Shown here one piece after another: positions 1 to 6,904 of a DNA stretch of 14,045 nucleotides. A model generated the notes under the pieces. That model was not told the origin of the DNA. It searched no databases and saw only the letters and a list, made by a program, of their open reading frames with translations. The stretch covers positions 1-14,045 of the forward strand of contig NZ_DJDT01000254.1 in NCBI RefSeq assembly GCF_002432345.1, written 5' to 3'. The DNA is from Pedobacter sp. UBA5917. Lineage in GTDB: Bacteria; Bacteroidota; Bacteroidia; Sphingobacteriales; Sphingobacteriaceae. How positions within the stretch are numbered: the first letter of the stretch is position 1; each line of letters opens with the position of its first letter. The position numbers and the translations under genes were made by a program.

Positions 1-1
1 C

Positions 2-343
2 GGCATTCCGGGCGATGAAGATGGTGGCGGGATGACGGCTTTTGCGGTATTTTCTTCGATGGGCTTTTATCCGCTTACGCCGGGCATTCCAACTTATACC
101 ATTGGAAGTCCGGTTTTTGAAAAAGTGAACATTGCTTTGCCAAACGGAAAAACCTTCCGTGTAATTGCCAATAACAGCTCGGTGGTGAACAAATACATAC
201 AAAGCGCCAAACTGAATGGTAAAGCGCTAAATACACCATGGTTTACGCATGAGCAATTGGTTGCCGGTGCTACATTAGAACTAGAAATGGGGCCGAAACC
301 AAACAAGAATTGGGGAAATGGAACCATAAACCCAAGCAAATAA
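2..343 (+). CDS. GH92 family alpha-mannosidase, C-terminal part (5' end outside window)
   Basis: This is the last 113 codons of a glycoside hydrolase family 92 protein, a calcium-dependent exo-alpha-mannosidase secreted to the periplasm or cell surface. The visible part opens with G-D-E-D-G-G-G-M-T-A-F, matching the family's GNDDCGQMSAW block. Its two aspartates (codons 14-16 and 20-22) have the i, i+2 spacing of the general-base pair Asp642/Asp644 described for BT3990. Next come the family hallmarks S-S-M-G-F-Y-P-L-T-P-G, Y-T-I-G-S-P-V-F, Y-I-Q-S-A-K-L-N-G and a terminal M-G-P-K-P-N-K-N-W-G. The second G of the DGGG block sits where many members have Cys/Gln, so this belongs to a different GH92 subgroup from the classic CGQ type. 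The linkage it cleaves cannot be read from this fragment. The stop TAA (341-343) shares its last A with the next gene's ATG, which indicates an operon. Confidence 0.92.
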   Translation, partial: GIPGDEDGGGMTAFAVFSSMGFYPLTPGIPTYTIGSPVFEKVNIALPNGKTFRVIANNSSVVNKYIQSAKLNGKALNTPWFTHEQLVAGATLELEMGPKPNKNWGNGTINPSK

Positions 344-1596
344 TGAAAAGGAATACGATATTATTAATGATGTTATGCTTTGCCTGTACGGCAGGTGCAC
401 AGCTTAAACATAGTGCCACCAGTGCATTTAAAAGTTATAAGGGTTTGGTAATGGCCGGTTATCAGGGCTGGTTCAATGCCATGGGCGATGGTGGCGGCCG
501 CGGCTGGAACCATTATGCCGGTGCAAAAGGTTTCGCCCCTGGCAGCATCAAAATTGATGTATGGCCCGATGTTTCTGAATATAAGAAGACCTATAAAACC
601 GCTTTTCAGCATGAAGACGGAAGTGCGGCATATCTTTTTAGTTCATACGATGAATCGACCGTTCAGCTGCATTTTAAATGGATGGAGCAGTACGGTATTG
701 ATGGGGTATTTGTACAGCGTTTTGTTTCGAACCTTAAAAATGCGAAGAGTTTGGCGCACAACAATAAAGTACTCCGTTCGGCGCTCGATGCAGCCGGGAA
801 ACACAAACGGGCCATATCGCTGATGTACGATTTTTCGGGTATGCAAGAGGGCGACGAAGACCTGGTGATCAATGATTTTAAACACCTGGTTGATAGTTTA
901 AAGCTCACCACCCGTGGCAATAAACAAAGTTATTTATACCATAACCAAAAACCACTCGTGGCGCTTTGGGGAATAGGCTTTAACGATAAAAGACGTTATA
1001 CGCTAAAAACCATCACCAAAATTATGGATTTTCTTCAGCACGATCCTGTTTATGGTGGTTGTTCATTATTGCTTGGTGTGCCCACCCAGTGGCGCGAGCT
1101 TAAAGGCGATGCCATTGCCGATCCCCAATTGCTCGAAGTATGCAAAAAAGCAGATATTATCCAGCCCTGGTTTGTTGGGCGTTTTAAAGAAGAAAACATA
1201 CCCACAATGATGGAACGGATCAAAGCCGATATAGCCTGGTGCAAAGCCAATCGGCTTGATTTTGTTCCGGTAATTTACCCGGGTTTTAGCTGGCATAACA
1301 TGAAACCGAATTCGCCATTTGATCAGATCCCACGAAACAGGGGCCAGCTTTTCTGGAAACAGCTTTCGGGTGCAATTAACAACGGTGTAGAAATGATTTA
1401 TGTAGCCATGTTTGATGAGGTAGATGAAGGAACTGCCATTTTCAAGGCTTCCAAAAATCCACCTGTTGGTGAGAACAGTTTTGTGAAATTTGAAGAAGGC
1501 ATACCGAACGATTATTACCTCTACCTGGCCGGTTTTGCTTCTAAAATGCTGAAGAAAGAAATCCCGTTTCAAAATAATATTCCACTACCGAAATAG
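343..1596 (+). CDS. GH71/99-like glycoside hydrolase, secreted (endo-alpha-mannosidase-related fold)
   Basis: The 417-aa product is a predicted secreted TIM-barrel hydrolase of the type annotated as glycoside hydrolase family 71/99-like. The start at 343 is chosen because it gives a clean signal peptide (MKRN, hydrophobic ILLMMLCFAC, cleavage near TAGA-Q) and a TAATG coupling to the upstream GH92. An in-frame ATG at 310 would add 11 charged residues and break the signal peptide. Visible blocks are G-L-V-M-A-G-Y-Q-G-W-F (about 35-44), Y-G-I-D-G-V-F-V-Q-R-F, and near the end Y-V-A-M-F-D-E-V-D-E-G-T. Glu359 and Glu362 in that last block have the i, i+3 spacing of the catalytic Glu333/Glu336 pair of bacterial GH99 endo-alpha-1,2-mannosidases. 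Activity on alpha-mannosides would fit the GH92 neighbour, but family members of this kind are mostly uncharacterised and are sometimes labelled xylosidase/arabinosidase. The family call is fairly sure; the substrate is not. Confidence 0.82.
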   Translation: MKRNTILLMMLCFACTAGAQLKHSATSAFKSYKGLVMAGYQGWFNAMGDGGGRGWNHYAGAKGFAPGSIKIDVWPDVSEYKKTYKTAFQHEDGSAAYLFSSYDESTVQLHFKWMEQYGIDGVFVQRFVSNLKNAKSLAHNNKVLRSALDAAGKHKRAISLMYDFSGMQEGDEDLVINDFKHLVDSLKLTTRGNKQSYLYHNQKPLVALWGIGFNDKRRYTLKTITKIMDFLQHDPVYGGCSLLLGVPTQWRELKGDAIADPQLLEVCKKADIIQPWFVGRFKEENIPTMMERIKADIAWCKANRLDFVPVIYPGFSWHNMKPNSPFDQIPRNRGQLFWKQLSGAINNGVEMIYVAMFDEVDEGTAIFKASKNPPVGENSFVKFEEGIPNDYYLYLAGFASKMLKKEIPFQNNIPLPK

Positions 1597-1600
1597 CGAA

Positions 1601-3016
1601 ATGAGAGCACTATTTTCAATATTCCTGGCATTGCTATGCTTAAACGCGAATGCTGTATTAAAATTACCGGCATTGATCGGCGATCATGCGGTGCTTCAAC
1701 GCGGGGCTAAAATCCCCGTTTGGGGTTGGGCAGCGCCAGGTGAAAAGATCAGTATTGCATTTAAGGGTAAGAACTATTCAGTAGTTACTGCAGCAGATGG
1801 GAAATGGAATATGCAACTTGCAGCATCAAATGCCGGCGGACCTTATGAAATGAAGATCAGCACTGCTGAACAGTCCATTACACTCCACGATATTTTAATT
1901 GGTGATGTGTTTTTATGTTCAGGTCAGTCGAATATGGAATATGGTATTGATAAAAATTTATATATCAAAGAGATACAGGCTTCAGCTAATCCAGAAATCA
2001 GGCAGTTTAAGGTTAACAGGCAGTCGGCTGATACGGTTCGTAACGATATTCTTTTACATACCGGATGGCTAAGTGCATCGCCTGCAACATTGGCCAGGTT
2101 CTCGGCGGTGGCTTACTTTTATGCGGCGGCTTTGTTCGAAAAATATAAAGTTCCCATTGGTGTAATCAATACCAGTTATGGTTCTTCATTGGCCGAAGCC
2201 TGGATCAGTAGAGAGGGACTAACAGAATTTCCCGATTTTTTAAAACAGCCTAAATTACCTTCCGAGCAATCGAACCCTACCAAGCTTTTTAATGCCATGT
2301 TATCGCCGCTTACCCATTACAATGTTAAGGGTGTGTTGTGGTATCAGGGCGAATTTAATGCAAACAGGGCTTTTCAGTACCGCAGATTATTACCTGCGTT
2401 AATTAACGATTGGCGTAAACATTTCGACAAAAAAGAACTGCCTTTTATCATTGTGCAGTTACCCAATTACAATAAAATACAACCGCAACTTAGCGGAAGT
2501 GCCATTGCCGAGCTACGCGAAGCACAGGCCATGGCGGCTATCATGCTGAACGTTGATTTTGTAAGCACGATTGATATCAATGCGAATGGCGATCTGCATC
2601 CCAAAGAGAAAAAACCGATCGGCAACCGGGTAGCGTTAATGGCGCAACAGCTCATCTATCACGAAAAAATACAGGCCAGCGGACCACGTTACGCCGCACT
2701 AAAAATAGACGGGAATAAAGCCATTGTCAGCTTTACCAAACGTTCGGGGCAGATAAAACCGGTTGATTCAATAAACAATTTTATTATTGCTGGGGCCGAT
2801 GGAAAATTCTATCCGGCTAAAGCCATCACGATTAAAAACACGATTGAGGTTTTTAGTCCAAATGTACCAACCCCTGTAGCCGTGCGCTACTGCTGGGCCG
2901 ATAATCCACCTGATGTTAATTTGTATAACCTTGAAGGATTACCGGCAAGTCCTTTCCGTACCGATGATTGGCCCGGACTTACGGCTCCAAAAAACACCAA
3001 ACCAAACAAACCATGA
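1601..3016 (+). CDS. Sialate O-acetylesterase-like SGNH esterase, secreted
   Basis: The 471-aa product is a secreted SGNH-hydrolase carbohydrate esterase of the sialate-O-acetylesterase (SASA) type, which removes O-acetyl groups from sugars so that glycosidases can act. A short signal peptide (MRALFSIFLALLCLNANA) precedes an N-terminal beta-domain with L-P-A-L-I-G-D-H-A-V-L-Q-R and V-W-G-W-A-A-P-G-E. The nucleophile block G-Q-S-N-M-E places Ser110. The V-L-W-Y-Q-G-E block (Trp247-Glu251) is a family signature. D-L-H-P (Asp331, His333) supplies the likely catalytic His. Length fits the family. In PULs such enzymes often act on plant or other acetylated glycans rather than on sialic acid, and no sialidase or sialic-acid catabolic gene is visible here, so the name should not be taken as substrate. 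It starts 4 nt after the previous stop and overlaps the next gene by ATGA, so it is co-translated with its neighbours. Confidence 0.88.
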   Translation: MRALFSIFLALLCLNANAVLKLPALIGDHAVLQRGAKIPVWGWAAPGEKISIAFKGKNYSVVTAADGKWNMQLAASNAGGPYEMKISTAEQSITLHDILIGDVFLCSGQSNMEYGIDKNLYIKEIQASANPEIRQFKVNRQSADTVRNDILLHTGWLSASPATLARFSAVAYFYAAALFEKYKVPIGVINTSYGSSLAEAWISREGLTEFPDFLKQPKLPSEQSNPTKLFNAMLSPLTHYNVKGVLWYQGEFNANRAFQYRRLLPALINDWRKHFDKKELPFIIVQLPNYNKIQPQLSGSAIAELREAQAMAAIMLNVDFVSTIDINANGDLHPKEKKPIGNRVALMAQQLIYHEKIQASGPRYAALKIDGNKAIVSFTKRSGQIKPVDSINNFIIAGADGKFYPAKAITIKNTIEVFSPNVPTPVAVRYCWADNPPDVNLYNLEGLPASPFRTDDWPGLTAPKNTKPNKP

Positions 3017-6000
3017 AGCAATCAAACTTAACGTTAACTATAATATTTTGCCTTTTTCCATTTGCTTCGCTATTTGCACAGCAAAGCGTCAAAGAAAATT
3101 TTGAAAAGGTACAAAAGCTCGAAACTACCGGACGCGGAACGGCTAAAATAGAAGGGGGCGTATTAAAAACAAAAGCTATTGATGTTGCCTTTGGAGATGC
3201 CGAAGCCAGTAATTATGAAATAAGCTTTAAAGCGCGTACGCCAGAAAGCGAGAAACAGGTGCAGATATGGGCCGGTTTCAGGGCCTCGTCAAGGAACGAT
3301 AAATACATTATTGGTTTAAGGGGTGGTATTCAGAACGATTTATACCTGGCCAGATTAGGCTATATGGGTACCGACGATCATCTGGCGCTCCGCCACCTCA
3401 ATTTTAAGCTTATTCCCGGTCAGTGGTATAATTTTCGTATTCAGGTGGCAGGCAACAGGATAAAGGTTTTTTTGAATAATAAAACGCTTCCCCTTATTGA
3501 TGTAAAAGATCCTTACACCAAATTTTCGCCAAAGGGGAAAGTAATTCTTGGTGGCAGTTGGCTCGCGAATGAATTTGATGATTTATCGATAAAACCCTTA
3601 GCTCCTGATGCTTTTAAAGATGATAAAATGCAGGAATATGCGGTTCCATCAGTAAATAAAGCTCAAAAGAGAATGCAGGAGCGTTCGGCCTACAAACCTG
3701 TAAAATTAAATACTTTATCGAAAGTCAGGACTGGTCTTTCCCTTACCGGAAAGTGGTTGTTTGCACCTGGATACGAAATCAGCGATCTTCAAAAGGCAAT
3801 TTCACCCGAAAGTACCGACGAAAATTGGCATGTAATGGCCGTTCCGCAGTTTTGGAACCCAAACCGCGAGTGGTTGCATGGCGAAAAGTACAATACCGCA
3901 AGCAAAGGCGTTGCCGATAACCATTACCAGAAAGAAATTGAGCGTTGCGAAGCTTATACCTTCGATTATAAAAAAACAGATGTGGGTTATTACCGTCAGT
4001 GGATCGAGCTTCCGGCCGAAGTTGCGGGCAAAAACCTCGAACTTGATTTCGATGCCGTATCAAAAGTAGGAGAGGTTTTTATCAATGGTAAAAAAGCCAA
4101 CGAACCGCATATCGGCATGTTCGGGGCCTTTAAAGTTGATGCAACAGGCTTGTTGAAACCGGGCCGTAACCTGATTGTGGTTAAAGTTTCGAGAGATTTT
4201 GTAAAGGATATTAAAGATGCCGATAAAATAACCGATGTGGCTGTAACCGTGCCCATCACCAATAAAATGATTAAAGATTTAGCGCATGGTTTTTATAATG
4301 ATGATCCTGCGGGCATCTGGCAACCTGTATCGCTGGTGATTTCAGATCCATTAAAGATCACCGATGTATTTATCAAACCCAATTTAACCGGCGCAGAAAT
4401 CGAAGTTACTGTAAAAAATAATATGGCTAAAAACAGTGTGTTCAATCTGTCTACTTCTATCTCAGACAATAAGGATCCCCACGAATTATTCTCTGGCGAA
4501 GCTTTGAAAGACCTAAATTTGAATGCTGGTGAAGAAAAGGTTTTCAAATATAGCATCAGTGGTTTGAAACCTAAATTATGGTCGCCGGCCAAACCCAATC
4601 TTTACAATTTTAGTTTTATCATCAGTAAAAACAAACAGGAAACAGATCGTTTAACAGTAGAATCGGGCTTTAGGACATTTACTGCCAAAGGCGATTATTT
4701 TTACCTGAACGATAAACCTTATTGGTTACGCGGGGGAAACCACACGCCGATGTCGTTAGCGCCAAACGATACTTTACTGGCCAATGCATTTTCAAAACTG
4801 ATGCACGATGGCAATATTGCGGTCACCCGTACACACACTGCGCCTTACAGTGAGGTGTGGATGAACGCTTCTGATCATCAGGGCGTAGGCGTAAGTTACG
4901 AAGGCGGCTGGCCATGGCTGATGATCAACAGCAGTATGCCCGATGCAAAACTGATCGACCTCTGGAAGAATGAATTTTTCGACCTGATCAAAAAGTACCG
5001 TAACCATCCTTCGCTTTTATTCTGGACAGTAAACAACGAAATGAAATTTTACGATAACGATCCGGATATGGAACGGGCGAAACTTAAAATGAAGATCATT
5101 TCTGACGTAGTGAAAAAAATGAGGGAAATCGATCCAACCAGACCCATCAGCTTCGATTCTAATTATATCCGCAAGGAGAAAAAATTTGGAAAGGATTTTT
5201 ATACCTCCATTGATGATGGCGATATTGATGACCAGCATTGGTACCTCAATTGGTATCATGGTTCAATTTTTTCCGAATTTAACGGCGAATGGCAGCAGCG
5301 TTTCAAAAATCCTGGCCGACCATTGATCAGTCAGGAGTTTTCGACCGGTTATCCTTCTGAAACCGGACACCCGACACGTTTTTATACCTATGTACATCAA
5401 AATCCTTCCTCATTGGTTGGTAATTATGCTTACGAATATGCCGATCCGAAATATTTTCTGGAGGCACAATCCTTCATCACCCGCGAATCGGCCGAGGCGG
5501 TAAGGCGTACCAATGATAAAGCTGCCGGTATTCTGCATTTTGCTGCATTAACCTGGTTCAGCAATATTGAAGATGCTAAACTGCTTAAACCCGAGCGCAC
5601 TTATTACCAGATGAAAAAAGCACTGCAGCCCGTTTTAGTATCTGCAGAGCTATGGGGAAGGCACTTTTATGCCGGAGCGGTTTTACCTGTCCGCTTTTAT
5701 GTAGTGAACGATAGCGAAGACGGAAATGCCATTTCGCAAAGTACCATTCAATGGATTATCGAAGATAAAAATGGAAAAGTATTAAAAGAAGGCAAAGAAA
5801 CTATGCCTCCGGTTGATTATTACGGGCGTAAATGGATTACTCCAAAAATTACCCTTCCCGAAAACCTCTCTTTAGCGAAAACCGACGCTAAACTGGTAAT
5901 CAAACTCATCGAAAATGGGAAAGTAATCTCAGCAAACGATTATGAAATCACCATAGCCGATAAAAATTACATCAAAGCAGATGGCGTTAGCGATTCTAAG

Positions 6001-6630
6001 GTTGTTTTGCTTGATAAAAGTGGTAAAATTGCCCAATTGGCTGCAAATTCAGCTTTGAAAGTAATTGCTGCTTCAGATTTTGAGGGTGCAATAAAACAAA
6101 AACCTGATGTACTGATTTTAAGCGGACTGGATTCGGTAAATACCTCCACTGCAACAGCTGCTGCAACTCGAAATTTTGTAAAAAGTGGTGGTAAATTATT
6201 GCTTTTAAACAGTGGAAGTTTGGCTTCTGTTATATTTCCTGAACAGATTAGAAGTATAGTAAAAGAGCAGGGCGAAATTGTTTCGATGGAAATCCCGGAA
6301 TCAGCGGTTTTTAAGGGAATTGAACCGATGGAATTGCGCTATTTCAACAACAACGAAAGGCAGAACCCAACGGTGAGTTCGGGCGCCTACCGCGTTAACC
6401 GGAGCCCTGGTGTTGAAACCCTCGCAGCATTTACCAAGGTGCATGGTTACCTCGAAGGGAATATAGAACAGCGTACCAAAAGTTTGGATGCGATCAGGGG
6501 ATTTCCGATTGTAAAGATAACCGATAAAGGAACCGCGATACTTTCTGAAATGTTACTTACCAAAGGAAATACCGATCCGATTGCCGCAAAGCTTTTTGTA
6601 AATATGGTGGAGGAGTTAAGACTAAAGTAA
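3013..6630 (+). CDS. Multidomain GH2 glycoside hydrolase with N-terminal lectin-like and C-terminal amidotransferase-like domains
   Basis: The 1205-aa secreted protein starts at 3013 (ATGA overlap with the esterase). This start gives a signal peptide, TLTIIFCLFPFASLFA-Q; the upstream in-frame ATG at 2968 would bury it. Domains, by approximate residue: 25-195 a concanavalin-like/DUF1080-like beta-sandwich (I-W-A-G-F-R-A-S-S, F-R-I-Q-V-A-G-N-R-I-K-V-F); 240-445 GH2 sugar-binding domain (L-T-G-K-W, Y-Y-R-Q-W-I-E-L-P, V-F-I-N-G-K); 446-552 Ig-like domain; 553-870 TIM barrel; then an Ig-like stretch, and from about 1000 an alpha/beta domain resembling the glutamine-amidotransferase-like (ThuA/GATase1) fold (K-P-D-V-L-I-L-S-G, F-V-K-S-G-G-K-L-L-L-L). 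Catalytic candidates are acid/base Glu676 (W-T-V-N-N-E) and nucleophile Glu775 (I-S-Q-E-F-S-T-G). GH2 covers beta-galactosidase, beta-glucuronidase, beta-mannosidase and others, and I cannot tell which this is. The stop codon lies inside a 21-nt tandem repeat, so the C-terminal R-L-K comes from repeat sequence. Confidence 0.88.
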   Translation: MKQSNLTLTIIFCLFPFASLFAQQSVKENFEKVQKLETTGRGTAKIEGGVLKTKAIDVAFGDAEASNYEISFKARTPESEKQVQIWAGFRASSRNDKYIIGLRGGIQNDLYLARLGYMGTDDHLALRHLNFKLIPGQWYNFRIQVAGNRIKVFLNNKTLPLIDVKDPYTKFSPKGKVILGGSWLANEFDDLSIKPLAPDAFKDDKMQEYAVPSVNKAQKRMQERSAYKPVKLNTLSKVRTGLSLTGKWLFAPGYEISDLQKAISPESTDENWHVMAVPQFWNPNREWLHGEKYNTASKGVADNHYQKEIERCEAYTFDYKKTDVGYYRQWIELPAEVAGKNLELDFDAVSKVGEVFINGKKANEPHIGMFGAFKVDATGLLKPGRNLIVVKVSRDFVKDIKDADKITDVAVTVPITNKMIKDLAHGFYNDDPAGIWQPVSLVISDPLKITDVFIKPNLTGAEIEVTVKNNMAKNSVFNLSTSISDNKDPHELFSGEALKDLNLNAGEEKVFKYSISGLKPKLWSPAKPNLYNFSFIISKNKQETDRLTVESGFRTFTAKGDYFYLNDKPYWLRGGNHTPMSLAPNDTLLANAFSKLMHDGNIAVTRTHTAPYSEVWMNASDHQGVGVSYEGGWPWLMINSSMPDAKLIDLWKNEFFDLIKKYRNHPSLLFWTVNNEMKFYDNDPDMERAKLKMKIISDVVKKMREIDPTRPISFDSNYIRKEKKFGKDFYTSIDDGDIDDQHWYLNWYHGSIFSEFNGEWQQRFKNPGRPLISQEFSTGYPSETGHPTRFYTYVHQNPSSLVGNYAYEYADPKYFLEAQSFITRESAEAVRRTNDKAAGILHFAALTWFSNIEDAKLLKPERTYYQMKKALQPVLVSAELWGRHFYAGAVLPVRFYVVNDSEDGNAISQSTIQWIIEDKNGKVLKEGKETMPPVDYYGRKWITPKITLPENLSLAKTDAKLVIKLIENGKVISANDYEITIADKNYIKADGVSDSKVVLLDKSGKIAQLAANSALKVIAASDFEGAIKQKPDVLILSGLDSVNTSTATAAATRNFVKSGGKLLLLNSGSLASVIFPEQIRSIVKEQGEIVSMEIPESAVFKGIEPMELRYFNNNERQNPTVSSGAYRVNRSPGVETLAAFTKVHGYLEGNIEQRTKSLDAIRGFPIVKITDKGTAILSEMLLTKGNTDPIAAKLFVNMVEELRLK

Positions 6631-6669
6631 AAAGACCAAAGACTAAAGTAAAAAGACCAAAGACTAAAG
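6619..6669. repeat. 21-nt tandem repeat, 2.4 copies, overlapping the GH2 stop codon
   Basis: Two identical 21-nt units (6619-6639 and 6640-6660) are followed by a 9-nt partial third unit (6661-6669). The unit begins agactaaagt and ends aaagaccaa. The GH2 stop TAA (6628-6630) is inside the first unit. The purine-rich gactaaag/gaccaaag text resembles low-complexity repeats I associate with Bacteroidota intergenic DNA. It gives no coding or obvious structural signal on the plus strand. The reverse strand reads as a repetitive hydrophobic peptide, which is an artefact. Confidence 0.9.
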
Positions 6670-6690
6670 CTGAAAGGCGTAAAAAAACTT

Positions 6691-6744
6691 CGTCATTGCG
6701 AGGAGGTACGACGAAGCAATCTTTCCTGCAAAAAAGATTGCTTC
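6691..6744. repeat. Palindromic CGTCATTGCGAGG element with perfect 12-bp stem; possible terminator
   Basis: The element begins CGTCATTGCGAGGAGG and contains a perfect inverted repeat: GAAGCAATCTTT (6713-6724), an 8-nt loop, then AAAGATTGCTTC (6733-6744). I recognise the sequence as a dispersed repeat type common in Pedobacter-like genomes, where the full form also ends in a mirror TGACG. Here the right end is missing and a second element begins 9 nt later. It lies downstream of GH2 and before GH95, so the transcript of the first operon would fold here. There is no long T-tract, so intrinsic termination would be weak. Confidence 0.75.
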
Positions 6745-6752
6745 CCACATTT

Positions 6753-6828
6753 CGTCATCTCGACCGAAGTGCAACGGAGTGGAGAGATCTGTCTCGAGGC
6801 AGATTTCTCGGCTACGCTCGAAATAACG
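6753..6828. repeat. 76-nt imperfect palindromic element, CGTCATCTCGA type
   Basis: The outer arms are CGTCATCTCGACCG (6753-6766) and CGCTCGAAATAACG (6815-6828), complementary at 11 of 14 positions. The inner arms GAGAGATCT (6782-6790) and AGATTTCTC (6801-6809) match at 8 of 9. The first 24 nt match 9420-9443 at 23 positions and 11286-11309 at 21 positions. No coding capacity is apparent. It is a small dispersed element of the REP/MITE kind, and the folded RNA could act as a terminator or stability element. Confidence 0.78.
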
Positions 6829-6904
6829 AACTTAGAATAAAACAATAAATCTTATCTTGGCCGCCAATACCAATAAATTAAAAATCTCCCTAACCAGAAT
6901 ATAA

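Noticed and set aside
310..342. Upstream in-frame ATG for the GH71/99-like gene
   Set aside because: It adds M-G-K-W-N-H-K-P-K-Q-I in front of a good signal peptide and extends 34 nt into the GH92 gene; the TAATG start at 343 is better.
1066..1572. 168-aa minus-strand open frame within the GH71/99-like gene
   Set aside because: It is a shadow of the coding strand, with no family signature.
2968..3012. Upstream in-frame ATG for the GH2 gene
   Set aside because: It would put 15 charged residues before the signal peptide; ATGA coupling at 3013 is the natural start.
1601..3016. Sialic-acid catabolism locus
   Set aside because: The esterase resembles SASA, but no sialidase, lyase or transporter is present; the family acts on many acetylated sugars.
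6619..6669. Possible CRISPR-like direct repeats
   Set aside because: Units are directly adjacent without spacers and are low-complexity; no cas genes are present.
6557..6748. 63-aa minus-strand open frame with repeated V-F-G-L-F-T-L
   Set aside because: It is the reverse reading of the 21-nt tandem repeat and the adjacent palindrome and overlaps the GH2 gene; no family resemblance.
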